Shown: positions 8,376-17,356, numbered from the stretch's first letter. The stretch: DNA of 64,000 nt from Hyphomicrobiales bacterium (GCA_900472785.1 UCJH01000025.1:17170-81169), one strand, 5' to 3'. Notes: a model not told the origin generated them from the letters alone. Numbers and translations are program-made.

Positions 8376-9413
8376 GTGTCGAAAAAGCGGGACATTGCGG
8401 CCGAACCGGTGGTGGCTCTTTCGGTTGTCATTCCATGTTACAACGAACGCGAAGGCATGGGCGAATTGCATCGCCGCGTCACGGCCGCCTGCGAGGCGCA
8501 GGTCGGCGATTCGTTCGAAATCGTTCTCGTGATCGACGGTGCGACTGACGGCACACGCGAAGCAGCGTTCAGCCTCGCCCAAATCGACCGCCGCATCGTC
8601 GTGATCGATCTTTCCCGCAATTTCGGTCACCAGATCGCTCTGACAGCAGGGCTGGAATTCTGCCGCGGCGAACGCATCCTCGTTCTCGACGCCGACCTGC
8701 AGGATCCGCCCGAATTGCTCGGCCCGATGATGGCGCGCATGGACGAGGGCTTCGATGTCGTCTACGGCCAGCGACTGAAGCGGGAAGGCGAGGGCTGGTT
8801 CAAGAAGGCGACCGCGGCCCTGTTCTATCGGCTGATGCGCAAGATGGTCGATATCGACCTTGCCGCCGATACCGGCGATTTCCGCCTGATGAACCGCCGC
8901 ACTCTCCAGCATCTCAATGCCATGCCGGAGCATTACCGCTTCATTCGCGGCATGGTGAACTGGATCGGGCTGAAGCAGACGGCGTTCTTCTACCAGCGGC
9001 AGGCCCGCTTCGCCGGCACGACCCACTATCCTTTTCGCAAGATGGTGCTTCTGGCAATCGATGCGATGACCAGTTTTTCCATTGTTCCCCTGCGGCTTGC
9101 CTCGCATCTCGGCCTGCTTTTCGGCGTCATCGGACTGCTGACGCTCGGTTATACGATCATGTCCTGGCTAAGCGGCAATGTGCTGCCCGGCTGGACCAGT
9201 ATCGCCGCCATTGTTCTGGTCCTGGGCAGCGTCCAACTGCTGATGCTCGGGATTTTCGGCGAATATCTCGGCCGTATGTACATGCAGACCAAGCGCCGTC
9301 CTCTCTACATCGTCAACGAGATCGTTTCCTCCGATCACATCGCGGGAAAGAAGACCGTCGAATCCCCGGTCCATCACCTCCAGGACATGCTGAAGGAGCG
9401 CAGCCGTGCTTGA
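8376..9413 (+). CDS. GT2 family polyprenyl-phosphate sugar transferase (GtrB/DPM1-like)
   Basis: 345 residues. The N-terminal GT-A domain begins with 'ALSVVIPCYNEREGM' and holds 'IDGATDGT' (53-60) and the metal/nucleotide motif 'LDADLQDPPE' (104-113). The C-terminus has two transmembrane helices (about 245-300), the layout of GtrB/ArnC/DPM1 enzymes that load a sugar onto undecaprenyl phosphate at the inner face of the membrane. GTG 8376 is well supported by AAGGGAG eight bases upstream. It overlaps the next gene by eight bases. With the GtrA-like and GT-C-like proteins downstream it forms a Gtr-type glycan-modification set. Confidence 0.9.
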   Translation: MSKKRDIAAEPVVALSVVIPCYNEREGMGELHRRVTAACEAQVGDSFEIVLVIDGATDGTREAAFSLAQIDRRIVVIDLSRNFGHQIALTAGLEFCRGERILVLDADLQDPPELLGPMMARMDEGFDVVYGQRLKREGEGWFKKATAALFYRLMRKMVDIDLAADTGDFRLMNRRTLQHLNAMPEHYRFIRGMVNWIGLKQTAFFYQRQARFAGTTHYPFRKMVLLAIDAMTSFSIVPLRLASHLGLLFGVIGLLTLGYTIMSWLSGNVLPGWTSIAAIVLVLGSVQLLMLGIFGEYLGRMYMQTKRRPLYIVNEIVSSDHIAGKKTVESPVHHLQDMLKERSRA

Positions 9414-10107
9414 GGCGGAATTCGACAAGTTCGCCGGCGAATACGAGCAGGCCCATGCGGCAAGCATTCGTCTGAGCGGCGAAGCACCGGATTTCTTCGC
9501 GAAATACAAGATTGCAGACGTCGCCGCGCGGCTGGCGCGCCAAGGCGAAAAGCCGGCGCGCATCCTGGATTTCGGCGCAGGGGTCGGAAATTCGCTCGGG
9601 CCGATGCGGGCGGCGTTTCCCGAGAGCGACATCGTTCTTCTCGATCCGTCAGCACAATCGCTGGATATCGCCAGCGCCCGGTTTCCGGGCCAGGCGTCGT
9701 TTCAGCCTTTCGACGGCCAGGCCATTCCCTATGACGACAACCAGTTCGACCTGATTTTCACGGCCTGCGTGTTCCATCATATCCCCGAGGAAATGCATGT
9801 CGGCCTGCTGCGCGAAATCGGCCGTGTGCTGAAGCCGGGCGGCAGCTTCTTCCTGTTCGAGCACAATCCCTGGAACCCGCTGACCCTGCATGCGGTGCGC
9901 AACTGCTCCTTCGATGAAAATGCCGTGCTCATCAACGCGCCGCAGATGAAACGGCGGATGGCCGCGGCCGGTCTTTCCCGGACGAAAACCGTCTACCGTA
10001 TATTCTTCCCGCATTTCCTTGCCAGGCTGAGGCCTCTGGAGCGCTATCTTGCCGGTCTTCCGATGGGGGCGCAGTATTTTGTTCACGCCGTTAAGCCGAT
10101 TGTTTGA
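9406..10107 (+). CDS. Class I SAM-dependent methyltransferase
   Basis: 233 residues. SAM-binding motif I 'ILDFGAGVGN' (53-62), a following acidic 'VLLDPS', and 'VLKPGGSFFLFEHNPWNP' are typical of small-molecule or lipid methyltransferases (Methyltransf_11 type). The start is GTG 9406, preceded by AAGGAG and overlapping the GT2 stop, so the two are translationally coupled. In this cassette it may methylate the sugar or the lipid carrier; the substrate is not readable. Confidence 0.85.
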   Translation: MLEAEFDKFAGEYEQAHAASIRLSGEAPDFFAKYKIADVAARLARQGEKPARILDFGAGVGNSLGPMRAAFPESDIVLLDPSAQSLDIASARFPGQASFQPFDGQAIPYDDNQFDLIFTACVFHHIPEEMHVGLLREIGRVLKPGGSFFLFEHNPWNPLTLHAVRNCSFDENAVLINAPQMKRRMAAAGLSRTKTVYRIFFPHFLARLRPLERYLAGLPMGAQYFVHAVKPIV

Positions 10108-10510
10108 TCTCGGCCGTCTGCTGCGCTTCGCAGCCGTCGGCCTCTTGAATACTGCGCTTGGATACACCGTCATCCTTGCAGGTCTGTCGCTTGGCCATGG
10201 CGACGTCCTTTCCAATGCAATCGGTTACGCTGCGGGGCTCGTTCTGGGGTTTGTCCTCAACAGCCGCTGGACGTTTTCGGACGCAAAGCGTCTCGATGCC
10301 GGCACCGTGCTTCGTTATCTGCTGGGCTTTGCCGTTTCCTATGGCGCCAATCTCCTGATCGTATTGACCGCCCTGTCATGGGGTGTGACCGCCAATCCCC
10401 TCGTTCATCTGGTTGGCATCGTCGTCTATTCCGTTCTTTTCTATCTGGCATCGGCGCATTTCGTCTTTCGCCCGGCGGAGACGATGGATCGCACAGAACA
10501 CCTGAATTGA
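10049..10510 (+). CDS. GtrA-like membrane protein
   Basis: Up to 153 residues with four hydrophobic helices. 'LLRFAAVGLLNTALGY' near residue 24 and 'LGFVLNSRWTFSD' are hallmarks of the GtrA/DPMS family, thought to flip polyprenyl-phosphate-linked sugars. No ATG start exists. TTG 10049 has GGAG seven bases upstream but overlaps the methyltransferase by 59 bases; TTG 10079 or 10100 would give a length closer to the family's usual one. It sits between the sugar-loading GT2/methyltransferase genes and a large multi-span protein, the normal order of Gtr loci. Family call good, start uncertain. Confidence 0.82.
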   Translation: MPVFRWGRSILFTPLSRLFDLGRLLRFAAVGLLNTALGYTVILAGLSLGHGDVLSNAIGYAAGLVLGFVLNSRWTFSDAKRLDAGTVLRYLLGFAVSYGANLLIVLTALSWGVTANPLVHLVGIVVYSVLFYLASAHFVFRPAETMDRTEHLN

Positions 10511-10519
10511 AAGCCCGCC

Positions 10520-12049
10520 ATGCCTGCGACCCAAAGCCTTTTGAAACACAGCGACGAGACCGGCGCGCAGGCGCCGCTTATGCAGCGCTCCATGGAAGGT
10601 GATGCCCAGCGCATCCGGCTGGTTTTCTGCCTGGCGGCTGCGCTTTTCATCACCCTGATGCTCTGCGCCTACGCGAAGGCCTTGCTGCAGGATCCCGATA
10701 ACTGGTGGCAGGTGAAGGTCGGTCTCGATCTCCTGGCTTCTCATGCCGTTCCAACCGTCGATCCCTATTCCTATACCTTTGCCGGGCAGCCCTGGATTGC
10801 CAAGGAATGGCTGGGTCAGGTCATTCTCGCCGGCGCATACACGACATTCGGCTGGGCCGGCGTTGCGTTCGTCACGATCTTCGCCGTGTCGATGACCATG
10901 TTCTTCCTGGCCTGGGTTCTCAGCGCGTCGCTGAAGCCGATCATCGCCCTGGCCTTGACGATTGCGGTCACGATGGCCGTCGCTCCGGTTTACAATGCGC
11001 GGCCGCTGATCTTCAGTTTCCCGATCATCGTGTTGTGGACGGGACTGCTGTTCCGGGCGGCTCAAGACCAACGGTCGCCATCCTTCTGGGCGCTTGGGCT
11101 GATCATGCTCTGGGCCAATCTCCACGGCACATTCACATTCGGCTTCATCATCGCGGCATTCGCCGGTCTCGATTACCTGACGCGTGCGCGTTTCTCGCAG
11201 CCCCGCGTGCTTGCTGGATGGATTGCCTTCGGCGTGCTGTCGGTTCTGGTGACGATGATCAATCCCTATGGGTACAAGGCCATCCTCGCGACGTTCACCG
11301 TGGCATCCGGCAATGAGGCCGTTTCCCTGATCACCGAATGGCGGCCGTTCGACGCGCGATCCGATATCGGCGGCGAGATCAGTCTGTTGCTTGTGATAGC
11401 AGCTGTTCTGATATCCGGTTTTCGCATGCGCTGGACGCATGCAGCCTTCTTCGTTTTCACGCTGCACCTGTTTTTGTCCTACAGCCGCTTTCAGTATCTC
11501 TGGCTGCTGCTGGTGCCCGTCGTTCTGGCGGTCGATGTTGCGGCGCAATTTCCAGCGCTGTCCATGCGACGGTGGGTGACAGAGCCGCGGGAGCGGATCG
11601 AAAAAGCCATCGCTGCACATGCCCACGCGATCGGCGGTTGTCTTGTTGCATGCTGGCTGGCAGTCGCTGCACTGTTTATCACCTATTCGACGGTCGCTCC
11701 GAGTGACAAGACATCTGCATCCGGGGCGCTTGCCTATGCAAAACAGCATGCCCTGAGCGGAAACCTGCTCAATGCTTACGACTTCGGAGGCTCGCTGATC
11801 TTTCACGGCATCAAGACCTACATCGACGGGCGGACCGATCAGCTTTTCCTGGGTGGGTTCGCGAAGGCGAGTTTTCAAATGGGGTCATCGGCCGGCAAGC
11901 CGATCCTTGAGGAGCAGATCGCAAAACACGATATCCGATGGGCCTTGTTGACGGCAGACGACGACCGTCTTCCCTTCTTCAAGGAATTGCCCGGATGGCG
12001 GCAGGCCTATGCGGACGAGTTTGCAGTGATCTACGTCAAGGATCGTTAA
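10520..12049 (+). CDS. Large multi-span membrane protein, putative GT-C glycosyltransferase
   Basis: 509 residues with about ten membrane segments and a soluble C-terminal part (from about 405). The first extracytoplasmic loop has 'LQDPDNWWQVKVGLDLL', an acidic loop where GT-C enzymes place their catalytic Asp/Glu. The C-terminal 'GNLLNAYDFGGSLIFHGI' and 'YIDGRTDQLF' recur in uncharacterised bacterial GT-C-like proteins. In Gtr-type clusters the third gene is the specific transferase that moves the sugar from the lipid carrier to a surface glycan, which is the likely role here. It is nine bases after the gtrA-like gene. I do not recognise an exact family, so function rests on topology and context. 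Confidence 0.65.
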   Translation: MPATQSLLKHSDETGAQAPLMQRSMEGDAQRIRLVFCLAAALFITLMLCAYAKALLQDPDNWWQVKVGLDLLASHAVPTVDPYSYTFAGQPWIAKEWLGQVILAGAYTTFGWAGVAFVTIFAVSMTMFFLAWVLSASLKPIIALALTIAVTMAVAPVYNARPLIFSFPIIVLWTGLLFRAAQDQRSPSFWALGLIMLWANLHGTFTFGFIIAAFAGLDYLTRARFSQPRVLAGWIAFGVLSVLVTMINPYGYKAILATFTVASGNEAVSLITEWRPFDARSDIGGEISLLLVIAAVLISGFRMRWTHAAFFVFTLHLFLSYSRFQYLWLLLVPVVLAVDVAAQFPALSMRRWVTEPRERIEKAIAAHAHAIGGCLVACWLAVAALFITYSTVAPSDKTSASGALAYAKQHALSGNLLNAYDFGGSLIFHGIKTYIDGRTDQLFLGGFAKASFQMGSSAGKPILEEQIAKHDIRWALLTADDDRLPFFKELPGWRQAYADEFAVIYVKDR

Positions 12050-12116
12050 GGGTTTTCGGCGCCTGCCCTGAAAAGAGCGTTGTTTTCCCGCCGATTTCCC
12101 GCATTTGCGCGCAGCA

Positions 12117-12182
12117 ATGGTTAATTCTCGTGAGACGCATATTTAAACTTTGTTAACCATGTTCTGTGAATTTTGGTTAACC
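12117..12182 (+). promoter_or_regulatory. CtrA-like motif group upstream of second ParA
   Basis: Three elements: TTAACCAT on the minus strand (12117-12124), TTAACCAT on the plus strand (12153-12160, within a TTAA-N6-TTAAC arrangement) and the palindrome GGTTAACC (12175-12182). TTAACCAT matches the CtrA half-site known in Caulobacter and rhizobia; full sites are normally TTAA-N7-TTAA, so the spacing is one base short. It lies 70-140 bp before the ATG of the second ParA. Confidence 0.5.
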
Positions 12183-12253
12183 GGAGCGCGATGGGGCTTT
12201 GCGCTTTACGGGAGCCATGCCGGGGCTCGGACCAGTTTCAGACAGGGACAGAA

Positions 12254-12946
12254 ATGCCAGTCATCACTTTAGCAAACACCAAGGGCGGCGCGGGCAAAAC
12301 GACTGCCGCTCTCATTCTCGCAACGGAACTGGCGCGCCATGGCGCGCGCGTCACCATCCTCGATGCGGATCCGCAGCACTGGATTTCCCACTGGATGGAT
12401 ATTTCCGGCGCGGTCCGCAATATCCAGGTGATTTCCCACGTGACCATGGCATCGATCCAGGGGCATATCCGTGAGAACCGCCACAACACGGATTACTTCA
12501 TCGTCGATCTCGCCGGTGCGCGCAACACGCTGATGGCAACGGCGATCGGCCTGTCCGATCATGTGCTCATCCCGATCCAGGGCTGTGCCATGGATGCCAA
12601 GGGTGGGGCGCAGGTTCTCGAACTGCTTGGTCATCTCGAAGAAAAGGCCGGCATCCGCATTCCGCATTCGGTGGTGCTCACCCGCGTCAATTCGCTGGTC
12701 ACCACCCGCGCCCTGCAGGTCGTCAAGGAACTGCTCGCCGAGCGTCGCGTCACGGTTCTCGACACGCCGATCATCGAGCGCTCTGCGTTCCGCGATATTT
12801 TCGACTGTGGCGGCACGCTGCAGACGATGGATGCGAGCCGGGTCAGCAATCTGGACAAGGCCCGCGACAACGCCCGTACCTTTGCCGACGAAGTCCGCCG
12901 GCTGGTTCCCTTGCGCACGGTCGGCACCGTTCGCCGCGCCGCATGA
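12254..12946 (+). CDS. Orphan ParA/VirC1-like ATPase, copy 2
   Basis: 230 residues starting at ATG 12254 (preceded by AGGGAC), immediately before the Walker box; the open frame upstream is not coding-like. Deviant Walker A 'KGGAGKTT', 'ILDADP', 'FIVDLAGA', then 'LIPIQGCAMDAKGGAQVLEL' and 'DTPIIERSAFRDIFD'. It shares long identical stretches with copy 1 ('HxVVLTRVN', 'VTTRAL', 'KVSN/RVSN'), so they are paralogues from a duplication that now brackets the Gtr-like cassette. It lacks copy 1's C-terminal tail. No ParB partner is present. CtrA-like motifs upstream suggest cell-cycle expression. It converges on the oxidoreductase at 13015 with a shared terminator. Confidence 0.88.
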   Translation: MPVITLANTKGGAGKTTAALILATELARHGARVTILDADPQHWISHWMDISGAVRNIQVISHVTMASIQGHIRENRHNTDYFIVDLAGARNTLMATAIGLSDHVLIPIQGCAMDAKGGAQVLELLGHLEEKAGIRIPHSVVLTRVNSLVTTRALQVVKELLAERRVTVLDTPIIERSAFRDIFDCGGTLQTMDASRVSNLDKARDNARTFADEVRRLVPLRTVGTVRRAA

Positions 12947-12979
12947 CATGATCGGCCAAGTTTTTCGTTGAAGCCGACA

Positions 12980-13009
12980 AGGCCGCGTCTCCGAAACGGG
13001 ACGCGGCCT
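12980..13009. terminator. Bidirectional terminator between convergent genes
   Basis: Stem AGGCCGCGTC/GACGCGGCCT extended inward by CCG/CGG with one bulged T and an AAA loop, followed by CTTCTTT on the plus strand. It lies between the second ParA and the oxidoreductase and can serve both. Confidence 0.8.
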
Positions 13010-13014
13010 CTTCT

Positions 13015-14304
13015 TTAGAACCGCCTGTCGATGAAATGCTTGGCCTGCGCGCCGACATGATAGAAGGCGGATTTGACGCCCCGCCACGGATCCGGCGTCA
13101 GCGACGATTCGGCCAATGGCAAGGCCGCCGCCTCGCCGGTGACATGATTGGCAAGCGCCCGTCCGAAGACGGTGCCGGGTGCAATGCCGCGGCCGTTATA
13201 GCCGCTGACCGAAACGACGTTCGGCGCCAGGCTGTGCAGCTTGGGCAGATTGTTCGTCGTCATTCCGATCTGTCCGTCCCACCAGTATTCAAACCGGAAA
13301 TCGCCGACATAGGGGAAGAGTTTCTTCAGCGATCGCTTGGCAAATGCGCGGTGCGTGCCTTCCGCCATGGCGTCAAGCCGGCCGATGCTGCCGAAGATCA
13401 GCCGGTTCTGCTGGTCCATCCGGAAGGACGTCATCACCAGTCCGGTATCCCAGCACCCCTGGCGTTCCGGAAGGATCGTCTGGGCGACGCTGTCGGGAAG
13501 CGGATTGGTGGCGAACTGGAAATAGGGAAGGATCGTCAGTTCCCGCGTATGGGCCTTCCATGGCGTCCGCGCCACGAGATCGCCGTAGGCATTGGTCGCG
13601 AGGATGACGTTGCGGGCGGTGATCGTGCCGCCGCCAAGCGTCAGTTTCCAAAGATCGCCCTTGCGCTCGGCCGCGAGCAACGGCGTTTCCGTGTAGATTT
13701 TTGCACCGGCGGCAATCGCTGCGCGGGCGAGACCCCGCGCATAGGCGAGCGGCTGGATCGTCCCGGCGCGGCGATCGAGAAGTGCTCCGGAAAAACCTTC
13801 GGCTCCAGAGATTGTGCGGGCCTGCGGTGCGGCCAGAAGTTCGACCGGCGCGCCGCGCTTCTTCCACTGTGCCTCGCGATCTTTGATGTCCTTGAGGCCC
13901 TCATCGCCGATCGCCATGTGCAGCGTGCCGTTGCGCACGGCCTCGCAGTTGATCGCGTGTTTTTCGATGAGATCGAAGACCAGCGAAGGACCGTTGCCGA
14001 GTTCGGTCAAAAGCCGGTCGCCGGCTTCCTTGCCGAGCGTTGCGACGAGATCGTTGGGCTTCGTCCACATGCCCGCGTTGACCAGCCCGACATTGCGGCC
14101 CGAGCCGCCGAAGCCGATCATCCGCGCTTCGGCAACCGCAACGGAAACCCCCTTGTCCGCCAGATGCAACGCCGCCGAAAGACCGGTAAATCCACCGCCG
14201 ATGACCGCGACATCGACCGTGACATCGCCTGCCAGAGGACGAGTATCGGGGGCCGAAGGCGCGGTTGCGTGCCAGAGGTTGGGAAGAGGGCGTTCCGCGG
14301 CCAT
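13015..14304 (-). CDS. FAD-dependent amine oxidoreductase (DAO family, PuuB-like)
   Basis: 429 residues. Rossmann motif 'VDVAVIGGGFTGLSAALHLA' near residue 30, 'GFGGSGRNVGLVNAG' typical of PuuB/OrdL-type proteins, and a C-terminal 'SGYNGRGIAPGTVFGRALA' FAD contact. Such enzymes oxidise gamma-glutamylputrescine or related secondary amines. ATG 14304 is preferred over 14313 because AAGGA lies nine bases before it. It is a single gene, convergent with the ParA gene, and not part of the gamma-glutamyl operon 6 kb away, though it might serve related chemistry. Substrate unknown. Confidence 0.85.
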   Translation of the reverse strand: MAAERPLPNLWHATAPSAPDTRPLAGDVTVDVAVIGGGFTGLSAALHLADKGVSVAVAEARMIGFGGSGRNVGLVNAGMWTKPNDLVATLGKEAGDRLLTELGNGPSLVFDLIEKHAINCEAVRNGTLHMAIGDEGLKDIKDREAQWKKRGAPVELLAAPQARTISGAEGFSGALLDRRAGTIQPLAYARGLARAAIAAGAKIYTETPLLAAERKGDLWKLTLGGGTITARNVILATNAYGDLVARTPWKAHTRELTILPYFQFATNPLPDSVAQTILPERQGCWDTGLVMTSFRMDQQNRLIFGSIGRLDAMAEGTHRAFAKRSLKKLFPYVGDFRFEYWWDGQIGMTTNNLPKLHSLAPNVVSVSGYNGRGIAPGTVFGRALANHVTGEAAALPLAESSLTPDPWRGVKSAFYHVGAQAKHFIDRRF

Positions 14305-14463
14305 GCGTGGCATTCCTTGTTCTATCGGTCCTGAATGTTATGAGACTGATAGACCATCGCCGCAAAGATTTTTAATGACAATAGCTGATGACGTCATGAC
14401 CGCTGCAAACGCATTGCGAGTGCAGCGAATATGACCAAATTCAATGCTTGCCGGCCGTGTGGA

Positions 14464-15849
14464 TCAGTCGAGAAATTCGACGACGGTTCCGACGCTGACC
14501 ATCTTGCCGAGTTCGCGCGCGTCCCAGTTTGTCAGGCGCACGCAGCCATGGCTCTGGGTCTTGCCGATCTTCGACGGTTCAGGCGTGCCATGGATGCCGT
14601 AGGTCGGCTTCGACAGGGCGATCCACATCGTGCCGACCGGGCCGTTCGGTCCCGGCTGCAGCGTCAGCACCTTGTCGTTTTCGCCCTGTTTGAAGTTGAT
14701 CTTCGGATTGTAGGTATAGCTGGGATCGAAGGCGATACGATCGACCTGCACCGTGCCGGACGGTGACGGCGTGTCGGACGAGCCGATGGTGGCCGGATAG
14801 GCGGCGATCAGCGAGCCGGCGTCGTCATAGGCAAAGACCTGCTTGCGGACCTTGTCGGCCACGATGCGGGCAACCTTGCCCTTCTTGGTATGGCCGGGAT
14901 TGATAACTTTGATGGTAGAGCCGGGCACGGTGAAATCGACGCCGGGGTTCAACTCCCGCAGATAGGCTTCATCCATATGAAACTTCTCGCCCAGCATTTC
15001 CGTGGTCGAGGTGAAGGACAGGTGCGGCAGGGCGGCCTTGTGGGCGTAGTCTTCCGGGATCGACGCGACATACGGGCCGGCCGCATCGGCTGCCGTGATC
15101 TCGTAGCTGGTGATCGGCATGCCGCCGTTGAGGCGCAGGCGCTCCAGAATGTCTTCCGTGTTGTTGGGATCGAGCGTCTCTCCGGTTGCCTGCTGCCAGG
15201 CTTCGATCGCCTTGGTGACGTTCGAGCCCATCTTGCCGTCGATGACGCCCGGCGAAAAGCCTTCGCGGTCGAGAAAGACCTGCAGTGCGGTGATCTCGGC
15301 ACTGGACTTCTTGGTGACGGCGATCGCCGGCGGCAGTGTCGTCTGGCGCTGCGGCGTGGTCTCCTCTTCGGGCGGAAGGGCGGCCATGTCGTTTTCATCC
15401 GCCGGCGCCTGCAGGTTGCTCGGCAGTTCCTGCCGCTCGACATCCTGCGGTGCGACTTCGCGGAAATCCGGGATTGAGCCGGTGACGTCGCCAGGCTCGG
15501 AGAATCCGTATCCGCGGTTCGGATCGTAAGCCTCGTTCTCGAAACCCTGATTGGAATAGACGTCGACATTGTTCTGCCGGCGGCTGACGCCGGCGCTGCC
15601 GTTGCGCATGACGATTGCAACGACGTTGCCGAACGAATCGACCAGAACCGTGCGGCCCCTGCGGTCGCGCATCGCCTGTACTTCGCCGGATTCCGGAACG
15701 TAATCAAGGATATCGCCCTGCGGCGTGACCAGAACGGCATCCGCCGGCAGGCGACCGAAACTATCCTGGGCCTTTGCCTGATAGGCGCATAGCGTCGATG
15801 CGCCCAATGCGGCAAAAATGGCAAGGCGGGTCTTGAAAGCGAGTGTCAC
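14464..15849 (-). CDS. L,D-transpeptidase (YkuD) with peptidoglycan-binding domain
   Basis: 461 residues. A signal peptide ends near 'AYQAKA' (about residue 27). There is an acidic, Pro-rich spacer, then a PG_binding_1 motif ('ALQVFLDREGFSPGVIDGKMG') and a C-terminal YkuD domain with 'YGIHGTPEP' and the catalytic 'SHGCVRL' (Cys436). It acts in the periplasm, making L,D (3-3) crosslinks or anchoring proteins to murein. Rhizobiales depend heavily on L,D-crosslinks and polar growth, so this is a probable growth enzyme. It is monocistronic and divergent from the gene at 16075. Confidence 0.93.
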   Translation of the reverse strand: MTLAFKTRLAIFAALGASTLCAYQAKAQDSFGRLPADAVLVTPQGDILDYVPESGEVQAMRDRRGRTVLVDSFGNVVAIVMRNGSAGVSRRQNNVDVYSNQGFENEAYDPNRGYGFSEPGDVTGSIPDFREVAPQDVERQELPSNLQAPADENDMAALPPEEETTPQRQTTLPPAIAVTKKSSAEITALQVFLDREGFSPGVIDGKMGSNVTKAIEAWQQATGETLDPNNTEDILERLRLNGGMPITSYEITAADAAGPYVASIPEDYAHKAALPHLSFTSTTEMLGEKFHMDEAYLRELNPGVDFTVPGSTIKVINPGHTKKGKVARIVADKVRKQVFAYDDAGSLIAAYPATIGSSDTPSPSGTVQVDRIAFDPSYTYNPKINFKQGENDKVLTLQPGPNGPVGTMWIALSKPTYGIHGTPEPSKIGKTQSHGCVRLTNWDARELGKMVSVGTVVEFLD

Positions 15850-16074
15850 GGGATACCTGTTTTTCTAGCGATAAGTCTCGGGGCCTACAGGGCAATTTGG
15901 ACCGTAATATGAAACTTCTGAATTGATGGTGAACAAACCGCTAAAACCTATTTAATTCGGTGGTTTGACCTTTCAAGCGGATGATCTGTCCAATCCTTTC
16001 GTTTAGCCTTCGAAATCTCAGGCTGATTCCAGCGAAAACGTGGCGGACGCGGACAAACGGACGGAGCCGATAAC

Positions 16075-16929
16075 ATGCCGATCAGGATTTCCAGCAGGGA
16101 CGAGCAAGGCGCGTTCCAGATTCTTCTCGACAGGCAGTCTGCGCTCGACATCGGCGCTTTCGCCGTGGATGGCACCGATATCTCTCCGGGCATAGCCATC
16201 CCTTCGGATGGCGATCCGCGTATCGACCATGCGCTCCAAGGCTTCTTCTTCACCTGCGGTCCCGATCACATCCGACATCCGGAAGCCATCGAGGGCGATG
16301 CCGAGGGCAGGCAGTTTCCGCTGCACGGTTCGCTTTGCGGTACGCCGGTGAGCCGCACCGAGATGGCGGGTCCCAACGACGTGCCCGGCTGCTTTGCCGA
16401 AACCCATGTGGAGCTTGCCAATGGCGGCAAAGCGCTGTTTTCCCGCCGCTGGGCGATCAGCGGCGATGCTTCCGAGGTAACGCTTTTCGACCGCGTGACG
16501 AATACCGGGCAGATCGCCTTTGCGCCGATGCTGATGTATCACATGAATATCGGCGGATGGCTGTGCGGAGACAGCACGCTGATTGCCGGCGCGATGCTGC
16601 CGGATGGTCCACGGGCCTGGCGTTTCGGGGAGGGCGACAGCGCCCATTTCTGCGTCCCCGCTTCCGATACGGCCACCGATGGCTGGGCCCAGGTCACACT
16701 CGGGCCGTTCGAGGTTTTGAGCGGCCGTTCATTACAGGTGCGCTTCAGGGTGGATACGTTGCCGTTCCTGCAGATGTGGCGATGCCAGAAGGGCGACGCC
16801 GATGTCGTCAGCATCGAGCCGGTGTCCCACCGGATTGCCAAGCGAACCGAGCTTGCCGCCGACGGCGATTTGCCGCTACTCGAACCGGGCGCGACGGTTG
16901 ACTACGCGCTGGCCTTCCAGGTCGGATAG
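16075..16929 (+). CDS. DUF4432 / aldose-epimerase-like protein
   Basis: 284 residues with the galactose-mutarotase-like beta-sandwich pattern. 'CGPDHIRHP' and 'PLHGSLCGTPVS' with paired His residues, 'MLMYHMNIG' and 'LPFLQMWRCQKG' follow the DUF4432 family, whose members are proposed sugar epimerases. GGAG lies upstream of the ATG. It stands between the divergent transpeptidase and the small DUF442 gene. No sugar operon is attached, so no substrate can be proposed. Confidence 0.75.
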   Translation: MPIRISSRDEQGAFQILLDRQSALDIGAFAVDGTDISPGIAIPSDGDPRIDHALQGFFFTCGPDHIRHPEAIEGDAEGRQFPLHGSLCGTPVSRTEMAGPNDVPGCFAETHVELANGGKALFSRRWAISGDASEVTLFDRVTNTGQIAFAPMLMYHMNIGGWLCGDSTLIAGAMLPDGPRAWRFGEGDSAHFCVPASDTATDGWAQVTLGPFEVLSGRSLQVRFRVDTLPFLQMWRCQKGDADVVSIEPVSHRIAKRTELAADGDLPLLEPGATVDYALAFQVG

Positions 16930-17014
16930 TCTGCCTTTTCAATTGACGCCCGATGGCCCGGCAGCCTAAACCATGGCCTCAGCGTTTCAGACAATCTTTC
17001 GGGAAGGCCACATC

Positions 17015-17353
17015 ATGGACATTCGCCAGATCAACGATGAATATTCGGTCACCGGACAGATCGAAGTCGATGAACTCGACCAGATCAAGGCCATGGGCTT
17101 CAAGTCGCTCGTCTGCCATCGGCCGGATCATGAATCTCCCGACCAGCCCCTGTTTGCCGATGTCGCCGCGCGCGCGGCCGAGCTCGGCCTCGATATCCGC
17201 CACATCCCCGTCGGTCCGACGGGCGTGACCGGCGATGCCGTCAAGCAGATGGTCGATGCGCTGGACGAATTCCCCAAGCCCATGCTCGGCTTCTGCCGCT
17301 CCGGTGCGCGATCCACGGCCATCTACCAGCAGAGCCAGCATATCCGCAGCTAG
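17015..17353 (+). CDS. DUF442 / TIGR01244 phosphatase-like protein
   Basis: 112 residues from ATG 17015 (GGGAAGG upstream). 'MDIRQINDEYSVTGQI' and 'GFKSLVCHRPDHE' open the family, and the catalytic-type P-loop 'GFCRSGARST' (Cys-x-x-Gly-x-Arg-Ser) resembles dual-specificity phosphatases. In rhizobial sulfide-responsive genes this domain is fused to a beta-lactamase-like dioxygenase (Blh); here it stands alone. Role in sulfur or phosphate chemistry unproven. Confidence 0.8.
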   Translation: MDIRQINDEYSVTGQIEVDELDQIKAMGFKSLVCHRPDHESPDQPLFADVAARAAELGLDIRHIPVGPTGVTGDAVKQMVDALDEFPKPMLGFCRSGARSTAIYQQSQHIRS

Positions 17354-17356
17354 GCT

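Noticed and set aside
14389-14398. ATGACGTCAT palindrome between oxidoreductase and transpeptidase genes
   Set aside because: A 10-bp palindrome is expected by chance at this scale and no regulator is linked to it.
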